From contig DYFV01000011.1 in NCBI GenBank assembly GCA_020725025.1, positions 1 to 64,000 on the forward strand: a DNA stretch of 64,000 nt, read 5' to 3'. Origin of the DNA: Azoarcus sp. Lineage in GTDB: Bacteria; Pseudomonadota; Gammaproteobacteria; Burkholderiales; Rhodocyclaceae. The first letter of the stretch is position 1. Each line of letters starts with the position of its first letter. Below, piece after piece: positions 10,163 to 21,478 of this stretch. The notes beneath the pieces were generated by a model. The model was not told where the DNA came from. It searched no databases and saw only the letters and a program-made list of their open reading frames with translations. A program made the position numbers and the translations under genes.

Positions 10163-10953
10163 CGCGTATCATCGCGACGCTCATCATTCCGCTCGCTGTG
10201 CTCGCAGGTTGTGCTACCACGCCGGGCGGGGGCGGTACGGCGAGCGCCGAACGGCCGGTCTCGGACCTGCCGCCGGCCAACGAAGCCGAGGCGCGTGCCA
10301 AGGTGCACGTCGATCTCGGACTCGCCTACGTCCAGATCGGCCGTTACGACGTGGCGCTGGACGAGGCCAGGACGGCGCTCGCCCTGAGCCCCGGTTATGC
10401 GCCGGCCTATCATCTGATGGGGCTGGTCTACATGTTCATCGACGACAGGCCGACCGCCCGCGCCAACTTCGAGCGCGCGCTGCAGCTTGCGCCCAACGAT
10501 CCGGAGTTCAACAACAGCTACGGGTGGTTCCAATGCGCCACCGGTAACGAGAAGGACGGCCTGGAGCGGCTCGCCTCGGCCGCGCGCAATCCCTACTACC
10601 GTGCGCCGACGCGGCCCTACACGAACGCCGGGCTGTGCCACCTGCGGCTGAAGAACGATACCGCCGCCGCCGAGCAGTTCCAGTGGGCGGTGCAGCTCGA
10701 TCCGGCCAACACGCAGGCCCTCTTCCACCTGGCGGCGATCGCCTATCGGCAGGGCGCCTACGAGCAGGCCCGCGGGCATCTGGTGCAGCTGCATCAGCAG
10801 AGCGAGCCGACCGCGGAGTCCGCGTGGCTCGGCCTGCGTACCGAGCGCAAGCTCGGCAATCGCGACGCAGAGGCGAGCTACGCCGCGCAGCTGCGCGGCC
10901 GCTTCAGCGACTCGTCCGAGTATCAGGCGATGATCCAGGGGCAGTACGAGTGA
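10159..10953 (+). CDS. pilW: Type IV pilus biogenesis lipoprotein PilW/PilF
   Basis: This 264-residue outer-membrane pilotin-like lipoprotein helps the PilQ secretin assemble. A lipoprotein signal ends in the lipobox LAGC near residue 18. It is followed by tetratricopeptide repeats ([40 protein letters not shown], and further pairs). The start overlaps the rlmN stop by 4 nt (ATGA), with GGAGG upstream at 10147-10151. PilF of Pseudomonas and PilW of Neisseria have the same size and position. Confidence 0.92.
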   Translation: MTRIIATLIIPLAVLAGCATTPGGGGTASAERPVSDLPPANEAEARAKVHVDLGLAYVQIGRYDVALDEARTALALSPGYAPAYHLMGLVYMFIDDRPTARANFERALQLAPNDPEFNNSYGWFQCATGNEKDGLERLASAARNPYYRAPTRPYTNAGLCHLRLKNDTAAAEQFQWAVQLDPANTQALFHLAAIAYRQGAYEQARGHLVQLHQQSEPTAESAWLGLRTERKLGNRDAEASYAAQLRGRFSDSSEYQAMIQGQYE

Positions 10954-11882
10954 GCGAGAGCCCCATGCAACACGATCCGGCGAACGAAGCAGCGCGCGAA
11001 CGTCCCGCCGTCGGCGAGATGCTGCGCCGCGCCCGCGAGGCGCGCGGCGAAAGCGTGGCCGATGTCGCCAATGCCTTGAAGCTGACCCAGCGCCAGGTCG
11101 AGGCGATGGAGACCGGGCACTTCGAGCGCTTGCCCGGCGCGGCCTTCGTGCGAGGATTCGTGCGCAACTACGGGCGCCACCTCGGCCTCGACCAGGAGGC
11201 GCTGATGGCGGGCCTTGACGAGGCGACGGCCGCACCCAAGGTCGAGCTGGCCCCAGTGTCCAATGCCGAGGGTGTCATGCCGACCGGCATCAGGGGGCGC
11301 CCGGCGCACCGGCCTCTGGCGGCGGTGGTGCTGCTCCTGGTGGCGGTGATCGTGGCGGGGTGGTACTTCGACTGGTTCAAGGCGCCGGACGGCGGCGAGC
11401 TGCCTCCGACCGCTGCGCCGGTTGCCGAGCCATCCGGAACCTTGCTCGCTCCGGCACCGCAGATCCTGGCCGACGGCACGGGCGCCGAGTCCGCGGGCGT
11501 GCCTGCCGAGCCGCCGGCGGGCGGCGAGAGCGCGACGGTCCCCGTGCCGGTGCCCGCCGTGCCCGTACCCGAGTCCTTGGCTCCGCCGGCTCCGGAAGCT
11601 CCTGCCGCTCCCAGCGCATCCGCCGAGCCTGCGCCCGGCGCCGGCCCCGAGCAGCTCATGTTCCGGCTCAAGGGCGAGTCGTGGATCGAGGTGCGCGACG
11701 CGACCGGCACCATCGTCTTCTCGGGCATCGCGCCGGCCGGCAGCACCCGGACCGTGCAGGGAAAGCCGCCCTTCGCCGTGGTGCTCGGCAACGCGCCCCA
11801 GGTGTCGATCGAGTATCGCGGGCAGCCCGTGGAGCTCGGCTCCCATACGCGCGTCGGAGTCGCCCGCCTGACGGTGCAGTGA
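10950..11882 (+). CDS. rodZ: Cytoskeletal/cell-shape protein RodZ
   Basis: RodZ links MreB to the elongasome. From GTG 10950 it has 310 residues: an N-terminal Cro/C1-type helix-turn-helix ([20 protein letters not shown]), one membrane segment ([19 protein letters not shown] near 115-135), a Pro/Ala/Glu-rich periplasmic linker, and a C-terminal DUF4115 domain ([17 protein letters not shown]). The GTG start overlaps the pilW stop and has AGGGG 8 nt upstream. ATG 10965, in the same frame, is an alternative. Confidence 0.88.
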   Translation: MSESPMQHDPANEAARERPAVGEMLRRAREARGESVADVANALKLTQRQVEAMETGHFERLPGAAFVRGFVRNYGRHLGLDQEALMAGLDEATAAPKVELAPVSNAEGVMPTGIRGRPAHRPLAAVVLLLVAVIVAGWYFDWFKAPDGGELPPTAAPVAEPSGTLLAPAPQILADGTGAESAGVPAEPPAGGESATVPVPVPAVPVPESLAPPAPEAPAAPSASAEPAPGAGPEQLMFRLKGESWIEVRDATGTIVFSGIAPAGSTRTVQGKPPFAVVLGNAPQVSIEYRGQPVELGSHTRVGVARLTVQ

Positions 11883-11896
11883 GAGAGGAACCCCCC

Positions 11897-13147
11897 ATGA
11901 ATGCCCCTTCCGAGCGCCCCGCTTGCGCCCTGCCGCGCCACGCCACCCGCCAGGTGCGGGTCGGTCGCGTGCTGATCGGCTCCGAGGCGCCGGTGGTGGT
12001 GCAGTCGATGACCAACACCGACACCGCCGACGTGCTTGCCACCGCCATGCAGGTGGCCGAGCTCGCGCGCGCCGGCTCCGAGCTGGTGCGCATCACCGTC
12101 AACAACGACGCCGCGGCGCGTGCCGTCCCGCACATCCGCGACCGATTGCTGGCGCTGAACGTCGACGTCCCACTGGTGGGCGACTTCCACTACAACGGCC
12201 ATCGGCTCCTCGCCGACTACCCGGCCTGCGCCGAGGCGCTCGCCAAGCTGCGCATCAACCCGGGCAATGTGGGCGCCGGCGCGAAGCGCGACCCGCAGTT
12301 CGCGGCCATCGTGGAGATGGCCTGCCGCTACGACAAGCCGGTGCGCATCGGCGTGAACTGGGGCAGTCTCGACCAGGCGGTGCTCGCGCGCATCATGGAC
12401 GCGAACGGCAAGCGCGCGGTGCCGCTCGACGCCGGCGCCGTGATGCGCGAGGCGCTCGTCGTCTCTGCCCTGGAGTCGGCCGCGAAGGCCGAGGAGTACG
12501 GGCTCCCGGGCGACCGCATCATCCTCTCCGCCAAGGTCTCGAGCGTGCAGGACCTCATCGCCGTCTACCGCGAGCTCGCTCGGCGCAGCGATTATCCGCT
12601 GCACCTCGGGCTCACCGAGGCGGGCATGGGTTCGAAAGGCATCGTGGCCTCGACGGCGGCGCTCGCGGTGCTGCTTCAGGAAGGGATTGGCGATACCATA
12701 CGCATATCGCTCACGCCGGAGCCGGGCGGCAGCCGTACCCAGGAGGTGGTGGTCGCGCAGGAGATCCTGCAGACGATGGGGCTGCGCGCGTTCACCCCGA
12801 TGGTGACCGCCTGCCCGGGTTGCGGACGTACCACCAGCACCTTCTTCCAGGAGCTGGCGGGCGGCATCCAGTCCTACGTACGCGAGCAGATGCCGGTGTG
12901 GCGGGAGCAGTACGACGGCGTCGAGAACATGACGCTCGCGGTGATGGGCTGCGTAGTGAACGGGCCGGGCGAGAGCAAGCATGCCAACATCGGCATCTCC
13001 CTGCCCGGCACCGGCGAGACGCCTGCCGCTCCGGTGTTCGTGGACGGGGTCAAGACCGTGACCCTGCGCGGGGACAACATCGCCGCCGAGTTCAAGGCCA
13101 TCGTGGATGACTACGTGGCGACGAAGTATACGAAGAAGACGAGCTGA
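11897..13147 (+). CDS. ispG: 4-hydroxy-3-methylbut-2-enyl-diphosphate synthase
   Basis: IspG (GcpE) carries out the penultimate step of the MEP isoprenoid pathway, reductively converting MEcPP to HMBPP with a [4Fe-4S] cluster. It has 416 residues. The N-terminal half is a TIM barrel ([22 protein letters not shown]). The C-terminal part has the cluster ligands TACPGCGRT and [25 protein letters not shown] precedes the ATG. Expression is likely coupled to rodZ (14-bp gap) and hisS. Confidence 0.96.
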   Translation: MNAPSERPACALPRHATRQVRVGRVLIGSEAPVVVQSMTNTDTADVLATAMQVAELARAGSELVRITVNNDAAARAVPHIRDRLLALNVDVPLVGDFHYNGHRLLADYPACAEALAKLRINPGNVGAGAKRDPQFAAIVEMACRYDKPVRIGVNWGSLDQAVLARIMDANGKRAVPLDAGAVMREALVVSALESAAKAEEYGLPGDRIILSAKVSSVQDLIAVYRELARRSDYPLHLGLTEAGMGSKGIVASTAALAVLLQEGIGDTIRISLTPEPGGSRTQEVVVAQEILQTMGLRAFTPMVTACPGCGRTTSTFFQELAGGIQSYVREQMPVWREQYDGVENMTLAVMGCVVNGPGESKHANIGISLPGTGETPAAPVFVDGVKTVTLRGDNIAAEFKAIVDDYVATKYTKKTS

Positions 13148-13156
13148 AGCGTGCTC

Positions 13157-14473
13157 ATGACAGAGAAGAAAACGACCATCCAGGCCCTCCAGGCGGTGCG
13201 CGGGATGAACGACATCCTGCCCGACGAAGCGGAGGTGTGGGAGCACTTCGAGGACATCGTTCGCGACTGGCTGAAGAGCTACGGCTACCGCCCGATCCGC
13301 ATGCCCATCGTCGAGCCCACGCCGCTCTTCAAGCGCGCCATCGGCGAGGTCACCGACATCGTCGAGAAGGAGATGTATTCCTTCGAGGATGCCCTGAACG
13401 GCGAGCAGCTCACGCTGCGCCCGGAAGGTACCGCTTCGTGCGTGCGGGCGGTCATCCAGCACAAGCTGCTGCACGGCGGCGGCGGGCACCGCCTGTACTA
13501 CCACGGCCCGATGTTCCGCCACGAGCGCCCTCAGAAAGGCCGTTATCGCCAGTTCCACCAGATCGGGGTCGAGGCGCTCGGCTTCGAGGGACCGGACATC
13601 GACGCCGAGCACATCCTCATGTGCGCGCGCCTTTGGGACGATCTCGGGCTGGAGGACGTGAGCCTCGAGCTCAACTCGCTGGGCTCCTCCGAGGAGCGCG
13701 CGCGGCACCGGGCCGAGCTCGTCGCCTACCTGCAGGCCCACGAGGCGCGCCTCGACGAGGACGGCAAGCGGCGCCTGCACACCAACCCGCTGCGCATCCT
13801 CGACACCAAGAATCCCGAGCTGCAGGACCTGGTCGAAGCCGCGCCGCGGCTCGTGGACTTCCTCGGCGAGGAGTCGCTCAAGCATTTCGAAGGGGTGCAG
13901 GCGCTGCTCAAGGACGCCGGCGTCCACTTCCGCATCAATCACCGCCTGGTGCGCGGCCTCGACTACTACAATCGCACGGTATTCGAATGGGTGACCACCC
14001 GTCTCGGCGCGCAGGGCACGGTGTGTGCCGGAGGGCGCTACGACGGCCTGGTCGAGCAGCTGGGCGGCAGGCCCGCGCCGGCCGCCGGTTTCGCCATGGG
14101 CGTGGAGCGCCTGCTGGCGTTGTGGCGTGAAAGCGGCGGGGGCGGCGAAACCGCGCAGCCCGACGTGTACGTGGTGCACCAGGGCGAGCAGGCGCTGCGG
14201 CTCGCCTTCCGCGCTGCGGAAGCCTTGCGCGGGCACGGCTTTGCCGTGCTGGCCCACTGCGGCGGGGGCAGCTTCAAGTCGCAGATGAAGAAAGCCGATG
14301 CCAGCGGCGCCCAACTGGCGGTAGTGATCGGCGAGGACGAGGCCGCTGCCGGCGAGGTGGGCCTGAAACCCCTGCGCGGACCGGGCGGCCAGCAGCGCGT
14401 CGCCCTGGAGGGCCTGGCCGACGCCGTGGCCGAATGCCTGTTTACAGAGGAAGAAGACGATGGCGGTGTATGA
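13157..14473 (+). CDS. hisS: Histidyl-tRNA synthetase
   Basis: HisS is the class II aminoacyl-tRNA synthetase for histidine. From ATG 13157 it has 438 residues. Motif 1 region ([18 protein letters not shown]), motif 2 ([19 protein letters not shown]), the histidine-A motif ([15 protein letters not shown]) and motif 3 ([12 protein letters not shown]) are all present, followed by an anticodon-binding domain. A GTG at 13151 in the same frame is an alternative start. The next gene begins 14 nt before its stop. Confidence 0.97.
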   Translation: MTEKKTTIQALQAVRGMNDILPDEAEVWEHFEDIVRDWLKSYGYRPIRMPIVEPTPLFKRAIGEVTDIVEKEMYSFEDALNGEQLTLRPEGTASCVRAVIQHKLLHGGGGHRLYYHGPMFRHERPQKGRYRQFHQIGVEALGFEGPDIDAEHILMCARLWDDLGLEDVSLELNSLGSSEERARHRAELVAYLQAHEARLDEDGKRRLHTNPLRILDTKNPELQDLVEAAPRLVDFLGEESLKHFEGVQALLKDAGVHFRINHRLVRGLDYYNRTVFEWVTTRLGAQGTVCAGGRYDGLVEQLGGRPAPAAGFAMGVERLLALWRESGGGGETAQPDVYVVHQGEQALRLAFRAAEALRGHGFAVLAHCGGGSFKSQMKKADASGAQLAVVIGEDEAAAGEVGLKPLRGPGGQQRVALEGLADAVAECLFTEEEDDGGV

Positions 14474-15107
14474 CCTGGAAGAGCAGGAGCAGATATCCGA
14501 GCTCAAGGCGTGGTGGGAGCAGTACGGCAAGCTCGTGACCGCGATCGCGCTGGCCGCGGCGCTGGCCTCCGTGGGCTGGCAGGGGATGAAGTGGTACCAG
14601 AACAGGCAGGCCTCCGAGGCCAGCGCCCTGTACGCCACCGTCCAGGAAGCAGCCGAGCGGGGTGAAGCGCAGAAGGCGCGCGAGGCGGCCGGACGCATCA
14701 TCGAGAACTACTCCGGCACGGCCTATGCCGAGATGGCCGCGCTCGTCTCCTCCGACGTGCAGTTCTCCGCCGGCGAGGCCCAGAACGCGCGCGCCCAGCT
14801 CGAATGGCTGGCCACCGAGGGGAGCGACCCGCTGCTGCGCGACCTCGCGCGGCTGCGCCTTGCGACGGTGCTCTTCGACGCCGGCGACCACGCCGCCGCC
14901 CTCGCGCAGCTCGGACCGGAGCCTGTCGCTTCGCTCAAGGCGCGCTTCGAGGATCTGCGCGGCGACCTGCAGGCGGCCGCGGGCCAGCCCCAGGCAGCGC
15001 GCGCCGCCTACCAGGCCGCGCTCGACGCGCTGGCCGGCGGCGACGGCCAGGGGGCGGACTCGCTGCGCGAGGTCGTGCGCGTGAAGATGCAGGCGCTGGA
15101 GGGTTGA
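14460..15107 (+). CDS. yfgM: YfgM-like ancillary Sec translocon/periplasmic chaperone protein
   Basis: This 215-residue YfgM-family protein is anchored in the inner membrane. In E. coli, YfgM associates with SecYEG and PpiD. A cytoplasmic N-terminus ([20 protein letters not shown]) is followed by one membrane segment near residues 24-42, then a periplasmic TPR-like region ([38 protein letters not shown]). It overlaps hisS by 14 nt and lies just before bamB, the usual arrangement. The function is inferred from family. Confidence 0.88.
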   Translation: MAVYDLEEQEQISELKAWWEQYGKLVTAIALAAALASVGWQGMKWYQNRQASEASALYATVQEAAERGEAQKAREAAGRIIENYSGTAYAEMAALVSSDVQFSAGEAQNARAQLEWLATEGSDPLLRDLARLRLATVLFDAGDHAAALAQLGPEPVASLKARFEDLRGDLQAAAGQPQAARAAYQAALDALAGGDGQGADSLREVVRVKMQALEG

Positions 15108-15109
15108 CG

Positions 15110-16261
15110 ATGCGACGCATGCCTTCGATCCTGCTGGCCGCCGGCGCAATCGTGCTCGGCGCAGGTTGCTCCTCCCTCAACCCATTCGCGAGCTCCGGCC
15201 CCAAGCCGGCGGAGCTCGTGGCCATCCAGCCCGCGGCCGAGCTCGCCTCGCAGTGGCAGGCGCGCATCGGTGACGCCGGTCCTTACGTGTTCCGCCCGGC
15301 GGTGGTGGGCGAAGACGTCTTCGCCGCCGCCCATGACGGCAGCGTCGCCCGCTACCAGAGCGGGCGTGCGACGTGGACGACCGACCTGGATACGCGGCTC
15401 TCCGCAGGCGTCGGCAGCGACGGTCGCCTGGCGGTCGTGGTGGGCGCCGATGGCGAAGTCATCGCCCTCGATGCCGCCAGCGGCGCCGAGCGCTGGCGCG
15501 CCGCGTCCCGCGCCGAGGTCCTCGTGCCGCCGGCCGTGAGCGACACTGTGGTGGTCGTGCGCACTTCCGACAGCCGCCTCATCGCCTTCGATGCCAAGGA
15601 CGGCTCTCAGCGCTGGGTCTACCAGCGCTCCACGCCGCCGCTGGCGCTGCGCAGCTTCTCCGGCATGACCCTGCAGGGCAACACGGTGGTGGCCGGCTAC
15701 CCGGGTGGCAAGGTCGCGGCGGTGAACCTCGCCAACGGCGGCGCGGTATGGGAGCTCACCGTGGCCTCGCCACGCGGAGCGACCGAGCTCGAACGGGTGG
15801 CCGACGTCGCCGGCACGCCGGTGATCGGACGCCGCGACCTGTGCGCGGTGACCTATCAGGGGCGCGCTGCCTGCTTCGATGCGAGCAACGGCAACGCCAT
15901 GTGGTCGCGCGAGTTCTCGAGCAGCGTGGGCATGGACCGCGACAGCCGCTTCGTCTTCATCACCGACGAGAACGACGCGGTACACGCCCTCGATGCCGCG
16001 ACCGGGGCTTCGGTTTGGAAGCAGGACGCGCTCGCGCGGCGGGGTGTCTCGCGTCCGGCGGTGGTCGGCGACTTCGTCGCGGTGGGCGACAGCGAAGGCT
16101 ACCTGCACCTGCTCGAGCGCGAGACGGGTGAATTCGCGGCGCGGACGCGCGTCGACAGCAGCGCGATCGCCGCCGATCCCGTGGCCCTCGGTGGGAGCAC
16201 CGTGCTGGTCCAGTCGCGGGGGGGCACCGTGCAGGCCTTCGAGGCGAAAGGACTGAAGTGA
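15110..16261 (+). CDS. bamB: Outer membrane assembly lipoprotein BamB
   Basis: BamB is a beta-propeller lipoprotein of the BAM complex. The 383-residue protein has a lipoprotein signal with lipobox LGAGC near residue 20. PQQ-like repeats follow ([97 protein letters not shown]). The start is 3 nt after yfgM, and its stop overlaps the der start (GTGA). It acts at the inner face of the outer membrane. Confidence 0.95.
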   Translation: MRRMPSILLAAGAIVLGAGCSSLNPFASSGPKPAELVAIQPAAELASQWQARIGDAGPYVFRPAVVGEDVFAAAHDGSVARYQSGRATWTTDLDTRLSAGVGSDGRLAVVVGADGEVIALDAASGAERWRAASRAEVLVPPAVSDTVVVVRTSDSRLIAFDAKDGSQRWVYQRSTPPLALRSFSGMTLQGNTVVAGYPGGKVAAVNLANGGAVWELTVASPRGATELERVADVAGTPVIGRRDLCAVTYQGRAACFDASNGNAMWSREFSSSVGMDRDSRFVFITDENDAVHALDAATGASVWKQDALARRGVSRPAVVGDFVAVGDSEGYLHLLERETGEFAARTRVDSSAIAADPVALGGSTVLVQSRGGTVQAFEAKGLK

Positions 16262-17586
16262 ACCCCACGATCGTCCTGGTCGGCCGGCCCAACGTCGGCA
16301 AGTCGACCCTGTTCAACCGGCTGACCAAGACCCGCGACGCGCTGGTCGCCGATCAGCCCGGGCTCACGCGCGACCGCCACTACGGCATCGGGCGGGTGGG
16401 CGAGCGCGACTATCTGGTGGTCGATACCGCCGGCTTCGACCCGGTGGCCAAGGAAGGCATCATGCACGAGATGGCGCGCCAGGCCGAACAGGCGATCGCC
16501 GAAGCCGACGTGCTGCTCTTCCTGGTGGACGGCCGCGCCGGCCTCACCCCGCACGACGAGCAGATCGCCGCGCGCCTGCGCCGCGCCGACCGCCCCGTGC
16601 TGGTGGTGGTGAACAAGGCCGAGGGCATGGACCGGGCGCTGGTCGCGGCCGAGTTCCATGCCCTCGGGCTGGGCACGCCGCTGCCGGTGTCGGCGGCCCA
16701 CGGCGACGGGGTGCGACAGCTCGTGGAGCTCGCCCTCGCGCCCTTCCCGGTGGAGCCGGAGCCGCCCGAGGATGTGGAGAAGGGGCCGCGCATCGCCATC
16801 GTGGGGCGCCCCAACGTCGGGAAGTCGACCCTGATCAACAGCCTCCTCGGCGAGGAGCGGGTGATCGCCTTCGACATGCCGGGCACCACCCGTGATGCGA
16901 TCTCGATTCCCTTCGAGCGTGACGGACGCCAGTACACGCTGATCGACACGGCCGGATTGCGGCGGCGCGGCAAGGTGTTCGAGGCGATCGAGAAGTTCTC
17001 GGTCATCAAGACCCTGCAAGCCATCGAGCAGGCGAATGTGGTGGTGCTGGTGCTCGATGCGGCACAGGACATTTCCGAGCAGGACGCGCACATCGCCGGC
17101 TTCATCCTCGACGCCGGGCGCGCCCTCGTGGTGGCGGTGAACAAGTGGGACGCGGTCGACGACTACCGCCGCGAGCGGGTGAAGGTCGATATCGCGCGGA
17201 AATTGAACTTTCTGTCCTTTGCCCGCTTCCATTACATTTCCGCGCTCAAGGGCGCCGGAGTGGCTACCGTCATGAAGTCGGTCGATGCCGCGTACGCGGC
17301 GGCGATGGTGAATCTCGCCACGCCGCGGCTCACCCGCACCCTGCAGGCGGCGCTCGCCAAGCAGGCGCCGCCGCGGCACGGCATCTTCCGGCCCAAGATG
17401 CGCTATGCCCACCAGGGAGGGAGCAATCCACCGGTGGTGGTGATTCACGGCACGGGGCTGGAGCACGTGCCGGCCGCCTACGTGCGCTTTCTCGAGCGGA
17501 CCTTCATGGAAGCGTTCAAACTGCAGGGCACGCCGTTGCGCATCCAGTTCCGTACTGCGCACAATCCATTTGCAGCAAAGGAATGA
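16258..17586 (+). CDS. der: Ribosome assembly GTPase Der (EngA)
   Basis: Der is an essential GTPase for 50S subunit maturation with two tandem G domains. The 442-residue protein has P-loops GRPNVGKST near residues 9-17 and again near 182-190, G3 motifs DTAG twice, G4 motifs NKAE and NKWD, and a C-terminal KH-like domain ([13 protein letters not shown], then [17 protein letters not shown]). It starts at GTG 16258, with AAAGGA upstream, and overlaps the bamB stop. Confidence 0.97.
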   Translation: MNPTIVLVGRPNVGKSTLFNRLTKTRDALVADQPGLTRDRHYGIGRVGERDYLVVDTAGFDPVAKEGIMHEMARQAEQAIAEADVLLFLVDGRAGLTPHDEQIAARLRRADRPVLVVVNKAEGMDRALVAAEFHALGLGTPLPVSAAHGDGVRQLVELALAPFPVEPEPPEDVEKGPRIAIVGRPNVGKSTLINSLLGEERVIAFDMPGTTRDAISIPFERDGRQYTLIDTAGLRRRGKVFEAIEKFSVIKTLQAIEQANVVVLVLDAAQDISEQDAHIAGFILDAGRALVVAVNKWDAVDDYRRERVKVDIARKLNFLSFARFHYISALKGAGVATVMKSVDAAYAAAMVNLATPRLTRTLQAALAKQAPPRHGIFRPKMRYAHQGGSNPPVVVIHGTGLEHVPAAYVRFLERTFMEAFKLQGTPLRIQFRTAHNPFAAKE

Positions 17587-17678
17587 ATTCCACACCGGGA
17601 TCACATGCGCATTGCCATGTGGCGATGCAACATGAAATCCTATACATTGTCAAAAATAGAAAACATCGAGGTTAGAAC

Positions 17679-17924
17679 ATGAGCAATAAGGGGCAACTTC
17701 TACAAGACCCGTTTCTGAACACCCTGCGCCGCGAGCACATCCCGGTTTCGATCTATCTCGTCAACGGCATCAAGCTCCAGGGGCAGATCGAGTCCTTCGA
17801 CCAATACGTGGTCCTGCTCAAGAACACCGTCACCCAGATGGTCTACAAGCACGCCATTTCGACCGTGGTGCCGGCGCGCCCCGTCAATATCCAGCAACAG
17901 GATCCGGGTGAAGGCAATAGCTGA
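17679..17924 (+). CDS. hfq: RNA chaperone Hfq
   Basis: Hfq is a hexameric Sm-like protein that pairs small RNAs with mRNAs and affects mRNA stability. The 81-residue protein is almost entirely Sm core: [20 protein letters not shown], Sm1 with [20 protein letters not shown] and Sm2 with [14 protein letters not shown]. The C-terminal tail is short, as in many betaproteobacteria. AT-rich sequence (about 17635-17665) upstream may hold a promoter. The hfq-hflX-hflK-hflC order is conserved. Confidence 0.97.
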   Translation: MSNKGQLLQDPFLNTLRREHIPVSIYLVNGIKLQGQIESFDQYVVLLKNTVTQMVYKHAISTVVPARPVNIQQQDPGEGNS

Positions 17925-17965
17925 CCGAACGACCTGCGGCCGCCGTCCGGCCGGCCGCCACTGCG

Positions 17966-19123
17966 ATGTTTGAGCGTCCCGATGCGGGCGAGCGGGCGGT
18001 GCTCGTCCAGCTCGATCTGAACCAGGGGGCGCTCGCCGAACGCCTCTCCGAGCTTGAATTGCTGACGGCCAGCGCCGGCGCCAGCGTCGAGGCGGTCGTG
18101 GAAGGGCGTCGCGCCAAACCCGATCCGGCGCTCTTCGCCGGGCGGGGCAAGGTGGAAGAGATCGGTCAGGCGCTGCGCGCGCACGCCGCCGATCTCGTGG
18201 TCTTCAATCACGCCCTGTCGCCCGCGCAACAGCGCAACCTCGAGCGCGAGCTCCAGTGTCGCGTCATCGACCGCACCGCGCTGATCCTCGACATCTTCGC
18301 CCAGCGCGCTCGCAGCCACGAGGGCAAGCTGCAGGTGGAGCTCGCTCAGCTCGATCACCTGTCGACCCGGCTCGTGCGAGGGTGGACCCACCTGGAACGC
18401 CAGAAAGGCGGCATCGGCCTGCGCGGCCCCGGCGAGACCCAGCTCGAGACCGACCGCCGTCTGCTCGGGGCACGGGTCAAGATGCTGAAGTCCCGTCTGG
18501 CGCGCATCGAGAAGCAGCGCCGCGTGCGGCGGCGGGGGCGCGAGCGAGGCGGCGTGTTGTCGGTGTCCCTGGTGGGCTACACCAACGCCGGCAAGTCGAC
18601 CCTGTTCAACGCGCTCACCAAGGCCGGCAGCTATGCGGCCGACCAGCTGTTCGCCACGCTGGATACCACTTCGAGACGGCTCTATCTCGGTGACGCAGGG
18701 AACGTTGTGTTGTCCGACACGGTCGGATTCATCCGTGACCTGCCGCATGCGCTGGTCGCGGCCTTTCACGCCACCCTGGAGGAGACCGCCAACGCCGACT
18801 TGTTGCTCCACGTGGTCGATGCGGCGAGCGCCGACAAGGAGGCGCAGATCGATGCGGTAAACGAGGTTCTGGCCGAGATCGGCGCGGGCGACGTTCCGCA
18901 GATCATGGTCATGAACAAGATCGACCTGACCCAGGCGCTGGCGGGAGTTCGGCGCGACGAGTGTGGTAAGATCGTGCGCGTTTTTTTGAGCGCCAGGACC
19001 GGCGAGGGACTCGATCTGCTCCGCGAGGCGCTGGCGGAGGCGGCCCGCCGCGCCGCCGGCGCAGAGCCGCCGACGGAGTCCGCCCCGATCGACTCCGAAA
19101 TCCATCATCCTGTTCAATCGTGA
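17966..19123 (+). CDS. hflX: GTPase HflX
   Basis: HflX is a ribosome-associated GTPase that splits stalled 70S ribosomes and has ATP-dependent RNA helicase activity in E. coli. The 385-residue protein has an N-terminal HflX domain (VVEGRRAKPDPALFAGRGKV), the glycine-rich motif GGIGLRGPGETQLETDRR, and a central G domain (GYTNAGKSTLFNAL, DTVGF, NKID). It starts 41 nt after hfq and overlaps the upstream extension of the hflK frame. Confidence 0.96.
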   Translation: MFERPDAGERAVLVQLDLNQGALAERLSELELLTASAGASVEAVVEGRRAKPDPALFAGRGKVEEIGQALRAHAADLVVFNHALSPAQQRNLERELQCRVIDRTALILDIFAQRARSHEGKLQVELAQLDHLSTRLVRGWTHLERQKGGIGLRGPGETQLETDRRLLGARVKMLKSRLARIEKQRRVRRRGRERGGVLSVSLVGYTNAGKSTLFNALTKAGSYAADQLFATLDTTSRRLYLGDAGNVVLSDTVGFIRDLPHALVAAFHATLEETANADLLLHVVDAASADKEAQIDAVNEVLAEIGAGDVPQIMVMNKIDLTQALAGVRRDECGKIVRVFLSARTGEGLDLLREALAEAARRAAGAEPPTESAPIDSEIHHPVQS

Positions 19124-19137
19124 TTACGGGCATCCTA

Positions 19138-20400
19138 ATGTCACTCAATGATCCACGCTGGGGAAACCAGGGGAACGACGACGGCAAGCGCGGCGACGGC
19201 AATCGCGGCGGCAATCAGGGGCCGCCGGACCTGGAGGATATCTGGCGCGATTTCAACCAGCGCCTGTCCGGCATCTTCGGCGGCAAGCGCGGGCGGGGCA
19301 CCGGCGGTAACGGGGGTAACGGCGGTCCGCAGTTGCCCCAGGTCTCTTTCCGCCAGTTCGGCGGCGGCGTCGGCGCACTGATTGTTCTGATTCTCGTGGT
19401 TTGGCTGGCGAGCGGCTTCTACATCGTGGATGCCAACCAGCGCGGCGTGGTGTTGCGCTTCGGCGAGTACACGCACACGACGGATCCCGGTCTGCGCTGG
19501 CGCTTGCCCTATCCGATCGAGAGCCACGAGATCGTGGACCTCACCGGCGTACGTACGGTGGAAGTCGGCTATCGCGGCTCCGAGCGGAACAAGGTGCTGC
19601 GCGAAGCGCTGATGCTCACCGACGACGAGAACATCATCAACATCCAGTTCGCGGTGCAGTACGTGCTCTCCAGCCCGGAGAACTATCTCTTCAACAACCG
19701 CTTCCCGGACGACACGGTGATCCAGGCGGCGGAAACCGCGATGCGCGAGATCGTCGGCAAGAGCAAGATGGACTTCGTGCTCTACGAAGGCCGCGAGCAG
19801 ATCGCAGCCACCGCTCTCTCGCTGATGCAGAAGATCCTCGACCGCTACGAGACGGGCATCCTGATTTCCCGCGTCACCATGCAGAACGCTCAGCCTCCCG
19901 AGCAGGTGCAGGCGGCGTTCGACGACGCGGTGAAGGCCGGCCAGGACCGCGAGCGGCTGCGCAACGAGGGCGAAGCCTACGCCAACGACGTCATCCCGCG
20001 TGCCCGCGGTACGGCTTCCCGCCTGATCGAGGAAGCCAACGCCTACCGGGAGCGGGTGGTGGCGAATGCCGAGGGTGAGGCGGACCGCTTCAACCAGGTG
20101 CTCGCCGAATACCGGCGCGCACCCGAGGTGACGCGCGAGCGCTTGTACCTGGAGACCATGCAGCAAGTGATGTCCAACAGCAGCAAGTTGATGATCGACG
20201 CCAAGGGCAACGGGAATCTGCTGGTCCTCCCGCTCGACAAGCTTATGCAGGCGGGCAGTGCGCCGTCGCAGGAGGATGCCCCGGCGGTGACCACGCCGAC
20301 GCCGATGCCGGCGCCGGTGAGCCGTACCGACAATTCGGGGGATTTGCGCAGTCGCGATCGGGGTGACCTGATGCGCTCGCGCGAGCGGGGAGAGCGGTGA
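19138..20400 (+). CDS. hflK: FtsH modulator HflK
   Basis: HflK is a SPFH/prohibitin-family protein. With HflC it forms the large cage around the FtsH protease in the inner membrane. The protein from ATG 19138 has 420 residues: the typical MSLNDPRWGNQG opening, a Gly/Asn-rich N-terminal region, one membrane segment near 80-100 (VGALIVLILVVWLASGFY), the SPFH domain (GVVLRFGEYTHTTDPGLRWR) and a helical C-terminus. A GTG at 19120 overlapping hflX is possible. The tail is charged and variable. Confidence 0.95.
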   Translation: MSLNDPRWGNQGNDDGKRGDGNRGGNQGPPDLEDIWRDFNQRLSGIFGGKRGRGTGGNGGNGGPQLPQVSFRQFGGGVGALIVLILVVWLASGFYIVDANQRGVVLRFGEYTHTTDPGLRWRLPYPIESHEIVDLTGVRTVEVGYRGSERNKVLREALMLTDDENIINIQFAVQYVLSSPENYLFNNRFPDDTVIQAAETAMREIVGKSKMDFVLYEGREQIAATALSLMQKILDRYETGILISRVTMQNAQPPEQVQAAFDDAVKAGQDRERLRNEGEAYANDVIPRARGTASRLIEEANAYRERVVANAEGEADRFNQVLAEYRRAPEVTRERLYLETMQQVMSNSSKLMIDAKGNGNLLVLPLDKLMQAGSAPSQEDAPAVTTPTPMPAPVSRTDNSGDLRSRDRGDLMRSRERGER

Positions 20401-21281
20401 TGCGTGACAGGATGCCTTTCATTGCGGGGGTGCTGCTCTTCATCGGGGCGCTGGCCTCGATGTCGCTCTTCACCGTCGATCAGCGCCAGTTCGCCATCGT
20501 GTTCCAGCTGGGCGAGGTGAAGGAAGTCATCAGCAAGCCCGGCCTGAACTTCAAGTGGCCGATGATCCAGAACGTCCGCTATTTCGACCGGCGCATCCTG
20601 ACCATGGATACGCCCGAGCCGGAGCGTTTCATCACCGCCGAGAAGAAGAACGTGCTGGTCGACCACTTCGTGAAGTGGCGCATCGTCGATCCGCAGCTCT
20701 ACTACGTGTCGGTGGCCGGCGACGAGGTGCGTGCCCGCACCCGGCTGCTGCAGACGGTCAACGCCGGCCTGCGGGAGGAATTCGGCCGCCGCACGGTGCA
20801 TGACGTGGTCTCCGGCGAGCGCGACCAGATCATGGAGGACATGCGCAGCCGTGCCGACCAGGATGCGCGCAAGATCGGCGTGCAGATCGTCGACGTGCGC
20901 CTGAAGCGGGTCGACCTGCCGCTCGAGGTGTCCGAGTCGGTCTATCGCCGCATGGAGGCCGAGCGCAAGCGCGTGGCCAACGAGCTGCGCTCGGAAGGTG
21001 GCGCGATCGCCGAAAAGATTCGCGCCGACGCCGACCGCCAGCGCGAGGTGATCATCGCCGAGGCCTACCGCGAGGCGCAGCAGATCAAGGGTGCGGGCGA
21101 TGCCAAGGCCACGGCGATCTACGCCCAGGCCTACGGACAGAACGCGGAGTTCTACTCCTTCTACCGCAGCCTGGAAGCCTACCGGGAAAGCTTCGCGGAC
21201 AAGAGCGACGTGCTCGTCGTCGATCCGAGCTCCGAGTTCTTCAAGTTCATGAAGGGGTCGGGCGGGGCGCGCAAGAACTGA
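20400..21281 (+). CDS. hflC: FtsH modulator HflC
   Basis: HflC is the partner of HflK in the FtsH-HflKC complex. It has 293 residues, an N-terminal membrane anchor near 6-25 (PFIAGVLLFIGALASMSLF), an SPFH domain (QRQFAIVFQLGEVKEVISKPG) and a helical coiled-coil segment (SVYRRMEAERKRVANELRSE). The ATG overlaps the hflK stop (TGATG), so the pair is translationally coupled. Confidence 0.95.
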   Translation: MRDRMPFIAGVLLFIGALASMSLFTVDQRQFAIVFQLGEVKEVISKPGLNFKWPMIQNVRYFDRRILTMDTPEPERFITAEKKNVLVDHFVKWRIVDPQLYYVSVAGDEVRARTRLLQTVNAGLREEFGRRTVHDVVSGERDQIMEDMRSRADQDARKIGVQIVDVRLKRVDLPLEVSESVYRRMEAERKRVANELRSEGGAIAEKIRADADRQREVIIAEAYREAQQIKGAGDAKATAIYAQAYGQNAEFYSFYRSLEAYRESFADKSDVLVVDPSSEFFKFMKGSGGARKN

Positions 21282-21285
21282 CCCG

Positions 21286-21471
21286 ATGGGCTCCAGCCTG
21301 CTGATGGCCTTCGCACTGATGCTGGTGATCGAAGGCATCCTGCCCTTTGTCGCGCCCGCCGCCTGGCGCGACACTTTCTTGCGCCTGGCCCAGATGGCCG
21401 ACGGCCAGATCCGCTTCGTCGGACTGTCGTCGATGCTGTTGGGCCTCGCGCTCCTGTGGCTGCTTAGTTGA
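21286..21471 (+). CDS. DUF2065 (YjeT family) small membrane protein
   Basis: This 61-residue protein has two hydrophobic segments ([20 protein letters not shown] and [13 protein letters not shown]) around [20 protein letters not shown], the DUF2065 pattern. Such genes commonly lie between hflC and hisZ/purA. Its function is unknown. A role alongside HflKC is only suggested by context. It starts 4 nt after hflC. Confidence 0.85.
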   Translation: MGSSLLMAFALMLVIEGILPFVAPAAWRDTFLRLAQMADGQIRFVGLSSMLLGLALLWLLS

Positions 21472-21478
21472 ATTGAAC